Assembly (NCBI GenBank): GCA_964453335.1
Contig: CAYVOK010000011.1
Span: forward strand, 34,599-98,598
Length of the DNA: 64,000 nucleotides
From: VGBO01 sp964453335
GTDB taxonomy: Bacteria > Actinomycetota > Acidimicrobiia > Acidimicrobiales > CAIXPF01
Direction: 5' to 3'
This document shows, piece by piece, positions 1-7,931 of this stretch. The notes below the pieces were generated by a model. That model saw only the letters and a list, made by a program, of their open reading frames with translations, was not told the origin of the DNA and did no database searches. The position numbers were made by a program, and so were the translations under genes. The stretch's first letter is position 1. The number at the start of each line of letters is the position of its first letter.

Positions 1-177
1 GGGGGCGCGCCGAGCGGCGGCGGTGTCGCAGCGGGTGATGCGGGCGTGCGCGACCGGCGCGGTCACGTAGTGCACGACGACGGCGCCGGGGAGGTCCAGG
101 TCGGCGACGAACGTCCCGCCGGTCGTGAGGAGGGCACGGTCCTCGCGGCGGGGGAGGGGCGTGCCACGCAGCGTCAT
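1..177 (-). CDS. Xanthine dehydrogenase/CoxL-family molybdopterin-binding subunit, N-terminal fragment
   Basis: The first 59 residues of a protein running off the left edge of the window. After ATG at 177 the reading gives M-T-L-R-G-T-P-L-P-RRED (residues 10-13), then an LLTTGG-like segment and AHARI near residues 45-49. This is the usual start of the large subunit of aerobic CO dehydrogenase/xanthine oxidase-type molybdenum hydroxylases, where an RRED motif and an HARI strand precede the molybdopterin domain. Which substrate it hydroxylates cannot be told from this end; most CoxL-like proteins in actinobacteria are not true CO dehydrogenases. It is transcribed away from the enoyl-CoA hydratase at 249. 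An earlier ATG at 185 is closed by a stop after three codons, so 177 is the start. Confidence 0.75.
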   Translation of the reverse strand, partial: MTLRGTPLPRREDRALLTTGGTFVADLDLPGAVVVHYVTAPVAHARITRCDTAAARRAP

Positions 178-216
178 GGCGTCATCCAACCACACCCGGG
201 AGGTGCTGCTGCTGCC

Positions 217-222
217 TAGGCT
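217..222 (+). promoter_or_regulatory. Candidate -10 box (TAGGCT) of the 249 gene
   Basis: TAGGCT fits the actinobacterial TAnnnT -10 pattern and lies 26 nt before the ATG at 249. It would give a short leader carrying the G-rich ribosome binding site just before the ATG. No convincing -35 box is visible. Confidence 0.35.
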
Positions 223-248
223 CGGCCGCCGGACGAGGGGGGGTCACC

Positions 249-1055
249 ATGAGCTACGCACCCGAGCACGACGACTTCGCGACGTTGCGGGTCGAGCGGG
301 ACGACGACGAGAGGGTCCTGCGGGTGTTCCTGCACCGGCCCGAACGCCGCAACGCCGTGAACGACCGGATGATGCTCGAGGTCGGTGACCTGTTCATCCG
401 CCTGCAGCAGGACTTCCGCACCCGCGTCGTCGTCCTCGGGGGCGACGGGGCGTCGTTCTGCTCGGGTGCGGACCGCAAGCCCGACGACCAGCCCCTCGCC
501 GAACCGGTCGGCGAACGGGAACGACGGTTCCGGGCGCATCTGGGTCGTCGTGCCGCACGGGCGATCGAGGAGTGCGAGATCACCACCGTCGCCCGTGTGC
601 AGGGCCACGCGGCCGGCGGCGGCGCCGTGTGGGCGGTCTCCTGCGACTTCCGGGTGGCGACGGAGGAAGCGCTGCTCTGGTACCCCGAGATCGAGCTCGG
701 GATGCCGCTCACCTGGGCGGCGACCCCCCGGCTGATCGGTGAGATCGGCATGGCCCGCGCCCGCCAGCTCGTGCTGCTGTGCGAGCGCATCACCGGTCGG
801 ACGGCGTTCGACTGGGGCCTCGTGCACGAGACCGTCCCCGCCGACGGCCTCGACGCCGCCGTCGACCGCTGGGTGACACGGCTCCTCGAGCTCCCCGACC
901 TCGCCGTGCACATGACGAAGACGCAGTTCCGCGCCTACGGCCGCAACGTGGCGCTCGGCGACGTGTCCGAGGCGGACGCCGACCAGATCGTGCTGGCCCG
1001 GGCGACGCCGGAGACCCAGGCGCGCATCCGGGCGCCCTTCGACCGTCGGCAGTAG
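249..1055 (+). CDS. Enoyl-CoA hydratase/isomerase family protein
   Basis: A 268-residue crotonase-fold protein, normal length for the family, which hydrates or isomerises unsaturated acyl-CoA in beta-oxidation-like pathways. An FCSGAD segment near residues 74-79 and the glycine-rich AAGGGAV segment near 119-125 correspond to the two strands that build the oxyanion hole for the thioester carbonyl. The start codon has a strong G-rich ribosome binding site (GAGGGGGGG). The next gene begins 11 nt after its stop. The exact substrate is not readable from sequence; it could be a hydratase, isomerase or hydrolase of the superfamily. Confidence 0.88.
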   Translation: MSYAPEHDDFATLRVERDDDERVLRVFLHRPERRNAVNDRMMLEVGDLFIRLQQDFRTRVVVLGGDGASFCSGADRKPDDQPLAEPVGERERRFRAHLGRRAARAIEECEITTVARVQGHAAGGGAVWAVSCDFRVATEEALLWYPEIELGMPLTWAATPRLIGEIGMARARQLVLLCERITGRTAFDWGLVHETVPADGLDAAVDRWVTRLLELPDLAVHMTKTQFRAYGRNVALGDVSEADADQIVLARATPETQARIRAPFDRRQ

Positions 1056-1058
1056 GTT
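1053..1058 (+). promoter_or_regulatory. Candidate leaderless -10 box (TAGGTT) of the 1067 gene
   Basis: TAGGTT overlaps the stop codon of the preceding gene and ends 8 nt before the ATG at 1067, the spacing seen for several other genes here. Transcription would then start at or next to the start codon. Read-through from 249 is equally possible. Confidence 0.35.
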
Positions 1059-1066
1059 GCGCGGCC

Positions 1067-1522
1067 ATGACGGAAACGGTCCGCTTCGAACGCAGTCACG
1101 ACGTCGTCATCGCCGCACCCGCGGCGGTGGTGCTCGACTACGTCTCGAACCCGCAGTCCTGGCGCGAGTGGATGCCGGCCACCCACGACATGGACAGCCC
1201 CGACCGTCCGATGCTCGCCGGTGAGACCTTCGTGGAGAAGTGGGCGACCCGGCAGGCCGAGGTGCAGCTCGACTGGTCGGTGACCGAACGGGTCGAGGGG
1301 AGCTGCTGGGTGGCGGAGGCGGACACCGACTTCATCGGTCGGATCGTCGCCCGCTACGAGGTCGTCGACCTCGGGGACGGGACGTGCCGGTACACGCGGC
1401 GCATCGTCAACCCGGCCCGTGCGAAGGCGCCGACGCCGGAGATGATCGACCGCATCGACGCCGAGGCTGCGGTGTGCCTCGCGAACATCAAGCGGAACGT
1501 CGAGGCGCGCACCGCCCGCTGA
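1067..1522 (+). CDS. SRPBCC-fold (START-like) protein
   Basis: A 151-residue protein with the pattern of the SRPBCC/Bet v1 fold: an N-terminal strand ending in APAAVVLDYVSNPQSW, a middle W-x-E-W segment, and a long C-terminal helix (PTPEMIDRIDAEAAVCLANIKR begins near residue 125). Such proteins bind hydrophobic ligands or act as small cyclases or hydrolases. No catalytic residue pattern points to a particular activity. It follows the crotonase gene closely and may be co-transcribed. An open frame extends far upstream, but the ATG at 1067 lies exactly where the fold begins. The function is unknown. Confidence 0.7.
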   Translation: MTETVRFERSHDVVIAAPAAVVLDYVSNPQSWREWMPATHDMDSPDRPMLAGETFVEKWATRQAEVQLDWSVTERVEGSCWVAEADTDFIGRIVARYEVVDLGDGTCRYTRRIVNPARAKAPTPEMIDRIDAEAAVCLANIKRNVEARTAR

Positions 1523-1529
1523 GACGGGT

Positions 1530-2981
1530 TCAGCTCGACAGCGTGTAGTGCTCGAGCTTCGGGGCGCGCATCTCGTCGACGAAGCGTTCGAAGGTGAACG
1601 TCCACGACGCCGGGATGCCCTCGTCGTCGAGGTACCAGCTCCGACAACCCGTCACCCAGATCGTGCGCATGGCGGCCTCGCGGCGCTCGGCCTCGAGTGC
1701 GGCGGTCGCCTCGGCGGTCGCTGCGATCGCGCGGGCACGGTCGGCGGCGAGCACGTCGACGAGCTGCATGACGTAGGCCATCTGCATCTCGGCGACCTCG
1801 ATGAGGGAGAAGTTGCCGACCGGGCCGTTCGGCCCGTTGAGCAGGAACAGGTTCGGGAACCCCGGCACCGACACCGACAGGTAGGCGGTCGGGCGCGTGC
1901 GCCACGCGTCGTCGAGGTCGACCCCGTCGACACCGGTCACCCGCGTCGGTCGCACGAACCGGTCGGGCTTGAACCCGGTGGCGAGCACGAGGACGTCGAG
2001 CTCGTGGAGGGTGCCGTCGGCCGTGCGGACACCGTCCGGTTCGATCCGTTCGATCGCATCGGTGACGAGGACGGCGTTCGGTTCCTGGATCTTCTCGTAG
2101 AAGTCCGGTGAGGCGATGAGACGCTTGCACGCGGCGCGGTAGTCCGGCCGCAGCTTCTCCCGGAGTACCGGGTCGACGACGGTGTCCTCGAGGTTGCGAC
2201 GGCACTGGTCCTCGACCGCCTTGATCCCCGGCGAGTCGGCGTCGATGACCGCGGCCGAGAACGCATCACGGAAGGCACTCGCGAGCTGGGCACGGACCGC
2301 CTCGAGCTTCGCCGGGTCGTTCCGGTACCGCTCCTTCTCGGCGTCGCTCACCTCGGGGTTGTCGACCCTGATCACCCACTGCGCCGTGCGCTGGAACAGG
2401 GTGAACCGTTCGGCCCGGGGGATGAGGGCGGTGGCGATCTGCACCGCCGTCGACCCGGTGCCGATCACCCCGATCCGCTTTCCGTCGAGGGGCACGTCGT
2501 GGTCCCACTGCGCGCTGTGGAAGGCCGCGCCGCGGAAGGTCTCGATGCCCTCGAAGTGCGGGATGTTCGGATGGTGCAGGACACCGGTCGCCGCGATGAC
2601 CACGTCGAACCGTTCGGTGGCCCCCTGCCCGGTGTGCAGGTCCCAGGCACCGTCACGCCACTCGAGTGCCGTGACCTCCTCGGAGAACCGCACGAGCGGG
2701 GTGATGCCGTAGCGCTCAGCGACACCCTCGAAGTAGCGCTGGATCTCGTCGCCGGGGGAGAACCGGCGCGACCAGTCGGGGTTCGGCTCGAAGGAGTACG
2801 AGTACACGTACGACGGGACGTCGCACGCGATGCCCGGGTAGGTGTTCTCCCGCCACGTCCCACCGAGTCGGTCGGCCTTCTCGAACACGGTCACGTCGTC
2901 GTGTCCGGCCTTGCGCAGCTCGATCGCGGCGAGGATCCCCGCCATGCCCGAGCCGATGATCGCAAACCGCATGTTCCGCAT
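1530..2981 (-). CDS. Flavin-dependent monooxygenase, Baeyer-Villiger/N-hydroxylating type
   Basis: A 483-residue FAD/NADPH monooxygenase. An N-terminal FAD-binding GSGMAG motif (residues 10-15) is followed by the class-B fingerprint F-x-G-x3-H-x3-W-D at residues 149-160 and a second dinucleotide motif GTGSTA. These enzymes insert oxygen into ketones or oxidise N/S atoms with NADPH and O2. The length is close to BVMO-like proteins but shorter than cyclohexanone monooxygenase. The ATG at 2981 has a GGGAGGGTGGGCG ribosome binding site; the frame stays open for another kilobase upstream, but that part is antisense to the CoA transferase gene. It is convergent with 1067 and divergent from 3138. 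A second, different BVMO is at 6050. Confidence 0.88.
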   Translation of the reverse strand: MRNMRFAIIGSGMAGILAAIELRKAGHDDVTVFEKADRLGGTWRENTYPGIACDVPSYVYSYSFEPNPDWSRRFSPGDEIQRYFEGVAERYGITPLVRFSEEVTALEWRDGAWDLHTGQGATERFDVVIAATGVLHHPNIPHFEGIETFRGAAFHSAQWDHDVPLDGKRIGVIGTGSTAVQIATALIPRAERFTLFQRTAQWVIRVDNPEVSDAEKERYRNDPAKLEAVRAQLASAFRDAFSAAVIDADSPGIKAVEDQCRRNLEDTVVDPVLREKLRPDYRAACKRLIASPDFYEKIQEPNAVLVTDAIERIEPDGVRTADGTLHELDVLVLATGFKPDRFVRPTRVTGVDGVDLDDAWRTRPTAYLSVSVPGFPNLFLLNGPNGPVGNFSLIEVAEMQMAYVMQLVDVLAADRARAIAATAEATAALEAERREAAMRTIWVTGCRSWYLDDEGIPASWTFTFERFVDEMRAPKLEHYTLSS

Positions 2982-3137
2982 CGCCCACCCTCCCGTGCCG
3001 TCCCGGTCCCACCGGTCGCGGACCACCCTAGGTCCCCGACCGGGTCCCGCCGCCACGCCCGACGCGCCCCGCGCGGCCGCGGTATCGTCGGCGCAGATCG
3101 GCCGGTATCGACCCGGTCGATCCGGGAGGGAGAGACC

Positions 3138-4358
3138 ATGACCCCCGTGCTCACCGGGCTCCGGATCGTCGAGGGATCGGCGTTCGTCGCCGCCCCGCTC
3201 GGCGGGATGACCCTCGCCCAGCTCGGCGCCGACGTCATCCGGTTCGACGCGATCGGCGGCGGTCTCGACTTCCACCGGTGGCCGGTCACCGACGAAGGGG
3301 TGAGCCTGTTCTGGGCCGGGCTCAACAAGGGGAAGCGGTCGATCCAGGTCGACCTGCGCCGCCCCGAGGGCCGGGAGCTCGTCGCCGACGTCATCACCGC
3401 ACCGGGACCCGAGGCCGGGATCTTCCTGTCGAACTTCCCCGAGGGGGGATGGTTGTCCGACGCCGCCCTGCGGGCCCGCCGAGAGGACCTCATCTACGTC
3501 AACATCATCGGGAACCCCGACGAGTCGACGGCGGTCGACTACACGGTGAACCCGTCGTCCGGCTTCGCGTTCGCGACGGGCCCGTCCGGTTCTGCGAACC
3601 CGACGAACCACGTGCTCCCCGCCTGGGACACCGCGACCGGTCTCACCGCAGCGGTCGGCCTCCTCGCCGCCGAGCGGTTCCGCGCCCGCACCGGCGAGGG
3701 TCAGCTCGTGAAGATCTCTCTCACCGACGTCGCGTTCGCGATGGTCGCGAACCTCGGCTACCTCGCCCAGGCACAGCTCACCAACGAGGACCGCACCCAG
3801 ATCGGCAACGACCTCTACGGCGCGTTCGGACGGGACTTCCCGACCCGGGACGGCCGCCGGGTGATGGTGGTCGCCATCAGCCTCAAGCAGTGGCAGAGCC
3901 TCGTCGAGGCGACCGGCATCGCCGACCACCTGCCAGCGATCGAAGCCGCCCTCGGGGTCGACCTGCGGGAGGAAGGTGACCGGTTCAAGGCGCGCGACGC
4001 GATCGCCGCGTTCATCGCCCCCGTCATCGCCCGCCACAGCCTCGAGGAGTTGCGGGAGATCTTCGACGCCCGCGGGGTGTGCTGGGGGCCCTACCAGACC
4101 TTCACGCAGCTCGTGCGGGAGGATCCGCGCTGTTCGGCCGACAACCCGATGTTCACGAAGATCGACCAGCCCGGGGTCGGGCGCGTGCTCATCCCGGGAT
4201 CACCGCTGTCCTTCAGCGAGGTCGCCCGGCAGCGGCCAGTCGCCTCCCCCCGGCTCGGACAGCACACCGACGAGGTCCTCGCCGACGTCCTCGGCATGAC
4301 CGCCCACGAGATCGGACTCCTCCACGACAAGGGGATCGTCGCCGGGGGCGAGGGGTGA
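3138..4358 (+). CDS. mct: Family III CoA transferase, mesaconyl-CoA C1-C4 CoA transferase (2-methylfumaryl-CoA isomerase)-like
   Basis: A 406-residue CaiB/BaiF protein that by recall matches Chloroflexus Mct nearly end to end: the segments VVEGSAFVAAPLGGMTLAQL-like, NKGKRSI, NPSSGF, LYGAFGRDF and PRLGQHTDE all fit. Mct moves CoA within mesaconyl-CoA from C1 to C4 in the 3-hydroxypropionate bi-cycle. The catalytic Asp of the family is present (D164, in PAWDTATG). The gene has a GGGAGGGAGAG ribosome binding site and a candidate TATCGT -10 box at 3083. It overlaps the hydratase at 4355 by 4 nt, the same pairing as Mct-Meh. Other bi-cycle genes are not in this window, so a role in mesaconate, itaconate or C5-acid breakdown is an alternative. 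Confidence 0.8.
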   Translation: MTPVLTGLRIVEGSAFVAAPLGGMTLAQLGADVIRFDAIGGGLDFHRWPVTDEGVSLFWAGLNKGKRSIQVDLRRPEGRELVADVITAPGPEAGIFLSNFPEGGWLSDAALRARREDLIYVNIIGNPDESTAVDYTVNPSSGFAFATGPSGSANPTNHVLPAWDTATGLTAAVGLLAAERFRARTGEGQLVKISLTDVAFAMVANLGYLAQAQLTNEDRTQIGNDLYGAFGRDFPTRDGRRVMVVAISLKQWQSLVEATGIADHLPAIEAALGVDLREEGDRFKARDAIAAFIAPVIARHSLEELREIFDARGVCWGPYQTFTQLVREDPRCSADNPMFTKIDQPGVGRVLIPGSPLSFSEVARQRPVASPRLGQHTDEVLADVLGMTAHEIGLLHDKGIVAGGEG

Positions 4359-5173
4359 GCGAGTTCACGCTCGCGACGCTCGGCCTCGCCGAACGCACGA
4401 CGTCCGACCTCGACCTCGAACCGCTCCGGCGCCTCGCCGCCACCCTCGACACGTCGCTGCCCGACGGGCCGCTCCCCATCACCTGGCACTGGATCTACTT
4501 CGTGCCGCTCGCCGGATCGGCCGACCTCGGTGGTGACGGCCACCCGCGTCGGCCGCCGGGGCGCCTGACCGACGCCTACCCGCGCCGCATGTTCGCCGGT
4601 GGGCGCATCACGTCGTCGGGCGGGCTCCGGCCCGGACGGCCGGCGGTGCGGACGACCGAGCTGCGCTCGGCGGAGGAGAAGACCGGTCGGACCGGGTCCC
4701 TCCTCGTCGTCGGTGTCCGGAACCGCTACGAGCAGGACGGCACGGTCGTGCTCGAGGAGGAACAGGACCTGGTGTACCGGGCCGCCGGAGGTGCCCCGGT
4801 GCCGCTGCCCGAACCCGGCGGTGCGACGCCGACCGCGACGTGGACGTCGACCGCCACCCCCGATCGACCGCTCCTGTTCAGGTACTCGGCGGTCACGTTC
4901 AATGCGCACCGGATCCACTACGACGAGCCGTATGCGACGACCGCGGAGGGCTATCCCTCCCTCGTGGTCCACGGGCCGCTCACGGCGACCCGGCTCGCCG
5001 ACCTCGCCACCACGGGCCTGGGCCGCCCGCTGCGCTCGTTCAGCTTCCGGGCGGAGGCGCCGCTGTTCGTCGACCAGCCGGTCACCTACCTCGGTGACCC
5101 GGTCGACGGTGGCGCCGAGCTGCGCGCCGTCCGCGTCGACGGCGCGACGGCGATGTCCGCCCGGGCGAGCTGA
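4355..5173 (+). CDS. meh: MaoC/HTD2-type hydratase, mesaconyl-C4-CoA hydratase-like
   Basis: A 272-residue double hot-dog protein. The N-terminal half has the WHWIYFVPLAGSADLG-type segment (around residues 46-62) and the MFAGGRI segment typical of the FAS1-like dehydratase domain. The C-terminal half has FRYSAVTFNAHRIHYD with the hydratase catalytic His/Asp pair, then VVHGPL. Meh hydrates mesaconyl-C4-CoA to citramalyl-CoA. The GTG start overlaps the TGA of the Mct-like gene (GTGA), so the two are translationally coupled. The function rests on the family match plus this gene order; a general 3-hydroxyacyl-CoA dehydratase is the fallback. Confidence 0.78.
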   Translation: MSEFTLATLGLAERTTSDLDLEPLRRLAATLDTSLPDGPLPITWHWIYFVPLAGSADLGGDGHPRRPPGRLTDAYPRRMFAGGRITSSGGLRPGRPAVRTTELRSAEEKTGRTGSLLVVGVRNRYEQDGTVVLEEEQDLVYRAAGGAPVPLPEPGGATPTATWTSTATPDRPLLFRYSAVTFNAHRIHYDEPYATTAEGYPSLVVHGPLTATRLADLATTGLGRPLRSFSFRAEAPLFVDQPVTYLGDPVDGGAELRAVRVDGATAMSARAS

Positions 5174-5200
5174 TCCCATCACCATCAACGAGGAGCCATC

Positions 5201-5983
5201 GTGACGACCCCGTCCTTCCCCCTGCCCTACGCGTCGACCGACCTGACCGGCCATGTCGCGCTCGTCACCGGAGCGTCCTCCGGTCTCGGGCACCGGTTCG
5301 CCCGCACGCTCGCCGCCGCCGGCGCCGACGTCGTCGTCGCAGCCCGTCGCACCGACCGGCTCGAGGAGCTCACCGCGACCATCACCGCAGCCGGCGGCCG
5401 CTGCGCCCCCGTCGCGCTCGACATGACCGACGCCGATGCGATCGTCGCCGCGGTCGACGCCGCCGAGGCGGCGTTCGGCACCGTCACGATCCTCGTGAAC
5501 AACGCCGGTATCCCCGACGCGCAGCGGGCGCACAAGATGTCCGTCGACCTCGTCGACCGGGTGCTCGACACGAACCTGCGGGGCCCGTACCTGTTGTCCT
5601 GCGAGGTCGCACGCCGCCTCATCGCCGCGGACCGCCCGGGGCGCATGGTGAACATCTCCTCGATGGGGGCCTTCGACTACGACGGCATGGGGGCGGCGCT
5701 CTACTCGATCACGAAGGCGGCGGTGAACCGCATGACCGAGGCGCTCGCCATGGAGTGGTCGCGCAACCACATCAACGTGAACGGCATCGCCCCGGGTGCG
5801 TTCGCGTCGGAGATGATGGACGGGATGATGTCCCGCATCGGTGACTTCACACCGAAACTGCCCCGCAAGCGCCTCGGCGACCCGGCGCAGCTCGACTCGA
5901 CGCTGCTGTACCTGTGCGCGCCGGCGTCGGAGTTCGTCACCGGCACGGTGATCAAGGTCGACGACGGTCAACAGCGACGCTGA
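5201..5983 (+). CDS. Short-chain dehydrogenase/reductase (SDR)
   Basis: A 260-residue classical SDR with cofactor motif TGASSGLG (residues 23-30), NNAG (100-103), Ser 153/154 and the catalytic Y168-x3-K172 (YSITK). It catalyses NAD(P)-dependent alcohol/ketone interconversion, substrate unknown. The arginines after the second strand (AARRTDR) suggest NADPH preference. GTG start with an AGGAG site 7 nt upstream; it follows the Mct/Meh pair by 27 nt and could belong to that transcript. Confidence 0.88.
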   Translation: MTTPSFPLPYASTDLTGHVALVTGASSGLGHRFARTLAAAGADVVVAARRTDRLEELTATITAAGGRCAPVALDMTDADAIVAAVDAAEAAFGTVTILVNNAGIPDAQRAHKMSVDLVDRVLDTNLRGPYLLSCEVARRLIAADRPGRMVNISSMGAFDYDGMGAALYSITKAAVNRMTEALAMEWSRNHINVNGIAPGAFASEMMDGMMSRIGDFTPKLPRKRLGDPAQLDSTLLYLCAPASEFVTGTVIKVDDGQQRR

Positions 5984-5998
5984 CCCGGGGCCGCCGTC

Positions 5999-6004
5999 TA
6001 CGAT
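5999..6004 (+). promoter_or_regulatory. Candidate leaderless -10 box (TACGAT)
   Basis: TACGAT ends 7 nt before a GTG at 6012 that opens a 13-codon reading frame coupled to the monooxygenase at 6050. The spacing matches the other leaderless-type boxes in this window. Confidence 0.4.
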
Positions 6005-6011
6005 GCGGGTC

Positions 6012-6053
6012 GTGCCGTCGGGGGACGGTCGGGTCGAAGGGGGAACACCGTGA
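6012..6053 (+). CDS. Possible 13-residue leader peptide ahead of the 6050 monooxygenase
   Basis: GTG at 6012 sits 7 nt after TACGAT and reads V-P-S-G-D-G-R-V-E-G-G-T-P-stop. Its TGA (6051-6053) overlaps the GTG start of the monooxygenase at 6050. This is the layout of a leaderless upstream reading frame translationally coupled to the main gene. The peptide is rich in Gly and Pro. The alternative is that this stretch is simply an untranslated leader carrying the GAAGGGGG ribosome binding site of the 6050 gene. Confidence 0.3.
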   Translation: MPSGDGRVEGGTP

Positions 6054-7645
6054 CGGACGGACCGGACGTCGTCGTCGTCGGGGCCGGCTTCGCCGGCATG
6101 TACACGCTGCACCGCTGTCGAGCGCTCGGGCTCACCGCCCGTGCGTTCGAGGCGGGCACGGGTGTGGGTGGGACCTGGTACTGGAACCGGTACCCGGGCG
6201 CCCGTTGCGACGTCGAGTCGATGGAGTACTCCTACAGCTTCGACGAGGGCCTGCAGCAGGAGTGGTCCTGGACGGAGCGGTACGCCGCACAGCCGGAGAT
6301 CCTCCAGTACGCGAACCACGTCGCCGACCGGTTCGACCTCCGCCGCGACATCACCTTCGAGACCCGGGTCCTCGGCGCCACGTGGGACGCCGGTTCGGCC
6401 ACCTGGACGGTGCGCACCGACGGCGGGGAAGAGGTCGTCGCGCGCTACCTCGTGATGGCGACGGGCTGTCTGTCGTCCACGAACACGCCCGAAATCCCCG
6501 GGCTCGACTCCTTCGAGGGCGAACTGCACCACACCGGGAACTGGCCCCACGACCCGGTCGACTTCCGTGGCAAGCGGGTCGGGGTCATCGGCACCGGTTC
6601 GTCGGCCGTGCAGGCGATCCCCGTGATCGCCGAGACCGCCGGTCACCTCACCGTGTTCCAGCGGACGCCGCAGTACACGGTGCCGGCCCGCAACCGACCC
6701 CTCGAGCCCGACGAGATCGCAGCGACGAAGGCCGAGTACGCCGAGTTCCGGGCCCGGAACCGGCTCATGCCCGCCGGGTTCGGTTCGCGCTACCCGCGCA
6801 ACGAGACCTCCGTGTTCGCCGTCGACGAGGACGCGGCCCGTGCCGAACTGCAGTTCCGCTGGGAACGTGGCGGGACCACGTTCATGGGGGCGTTCGGCGA
6901 CCTCGCGCTCGACCGTGACGCGAACGAGATCGCGGCGTCGTTCGTGCGCGAGAAGATCGCCGAGACCGTCACCGACCCCGAGATCGCAGCGCGCCTCACC
7001 CCCACGCACGTGATCGGCTGCAAACGGCTCTGCATCGACACCGAGTACTTCGCGACGTTCAACCGTCCGAACGTCACCCTCGTCGACGTCGGTACGGAAC
7101 CGATCGAGGCGATCACGCCCGCAGGGGTGCGGACCGGCGGGGTCGAGCACCAGCTCGACATGCTCATCCTGGCCACCGGGTTCGACGCCATGACGGGAAC
7201 CCTGCTGCGCATCGACATCCGGGGTCGTGACGGCATGACGCTCCGCGACGCCTGGTCGGCCGGGCCGCGCACCTACCTCGGTCTCTCGGTCGCAGGGTTC
7301 CCGAACCTGTTCATGGTGTCGGGGCCGGGGAGCCCGTCGGTGCTGACGAACATGATCGTGTCGATCGAACAGCACGTGGAGTGGATCACCGACTGCATCG
7401 CCGACCTGCGGACGGCGGGCCATCGGAGCATCGAGGCGACCGACGCCGCCCAGGAGGACTGGGTGCTCCACGTCAACTCGATCGCGGACAAGACGCTCTA
7501 CCCGACGTGCAACTCGTGGTACCTCGGTGCGAACGTCCCCGGGAAGACCCGGGTGTTCATGCCGCTCCTCGGGTTCCCGCCGTACGTGGAGACCTGCCGA
7601 CGCGTGGTCGAGAACGGGTACGAGGGCTTCACCCTCGGGGCGTGA
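6050..7645 (+). CDS. Baeyer-Villiger monooxygenase (cyclohexanone/phenylacetone monooxygenase type)
   Basis: A 531-residue type I BVMO of full family length, converting cyclic or aryl ketones to lactones or esters with NADPH, FAD and O2. Motifs in order: FAD Rossmann GAGFAG (11-16), GGTWYWNRYPGARCD (40-54), the BVMO fingerprint F155-x-G157-x3-H161-x3-W165-P, the NADPH Rossmann GTGSSA near 187, and the ATGFDAMTG segment in the C-terminal half. GTG start behind GAAGGGGGAAC. The BVMO-SDR neighbourhood (5201, 6050) fits the alcohol to ketone to lactone order of alicyclic degradation. The 3' end overlaps the convergent gene at 7629 by 17 nt. Confidence 0.92.
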   Translation: MTDGPDVVVVGAGFAGMYTLHRCRALGLTARAFEAGTGVGGTWYWNRYPGARCDVESMEYSYSFDEGLQQEWSWTERYAAQPEILQYANHVADRFDLRRDITFETRVLGATWDAGSATWTVRTDGGEEVVARYLVMATGCLSSTNTPEIPGLDSFEGELHHTGNWPHDPVDFRGKRVGVIGTGSSAVQAIPVIAETAGHLTVFQRTPQYTVPARNRPLEPDEIAATKAEYAEFRARNRLMPAGFGSRYPRNETSVFAVDEDAARAELQFRWERGGTTFMGAFGDLALDRDANEIAASFVREKIAETVTDPEIAARLTPTHVIGCKRLCIDTEYFATFNRPNVTLVDVGTEPIEAITPAGVRTGGVEHQLDMLILATGFDAMTGTLLRIDIRGRDGMTLRDAWSAGPRTYLGLSVAGFPNLFMVSGPGSPSVLTNMIVSIEQHVEWITDCIADLRTAGHRSIEATDAAQEDWVLHVNSIADKTLYPTCNSWYLGANVPGKTRVFMPLLGFPPYVETCRRVVENGYEGFTLGA

Positions 7646-7931
7646 TCGCACGGCGGCCAGCGAACGCGGCGCCGAAGGGGAGGGCAGCGGCGACGAGCAC
7701 GACGGTCACCGTCGTGACGTCCCAGCCGAGTCGGCGGCGCACGCCGACCGTCAGACCGACGAAGCACAGGTAGAGCACCCCGTGGGCGAGTCCCATGACC
7801 GGGACGAGGTCGGGCCCGTCCCCGACACGCCGGAGGACGACCGCAGCGATCAGGGCCACGTACGCCACCCCGTCCGCCGTGGCGAGCGCCCGGTGCGCAC
7901 GCAGCGCAGGGTCGCGGGCGGGGTCGATCAC
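7629..7931 (-). CDS. DUF3817-type small integral membrane protein
   Basis: A 100-residue protein with three hydrophobic stretches: around residues 20-37 (VAYVALIAAVVL), 47-64 (VPVMGLAHGVLYLCFVG) and 76-94 (TVTVVLVAAALPFGAAFAG). The R-x-H-R-ALATADGVAY start and the GLAHGVLYL helix are typical of the DUF3817/YdzA-like family. The GTG start at 7931 overlaps the TGA of the oxidoreductase gene (GTGA), so they are co-expressed. Its role is unknown. Confidence 0.72.
   Translation of the reverse strand: MIDPARDPALRAHRALATADGVAYVALIAAVVLRRVGDGPDLVPVMGLAHGVLYLCFVGLTVGVRRRLGWDVTTVTVVLVAAALPFGAAFAGRRAITPRG

Noticed and set aside
4091..7651. An 1186-codon minus-strand frame opposite the Mct/Meh/SDR/BVMO genes
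   Set aside because: Shadow frame; the four plus-strand genes have clear family motifs and proper starts.
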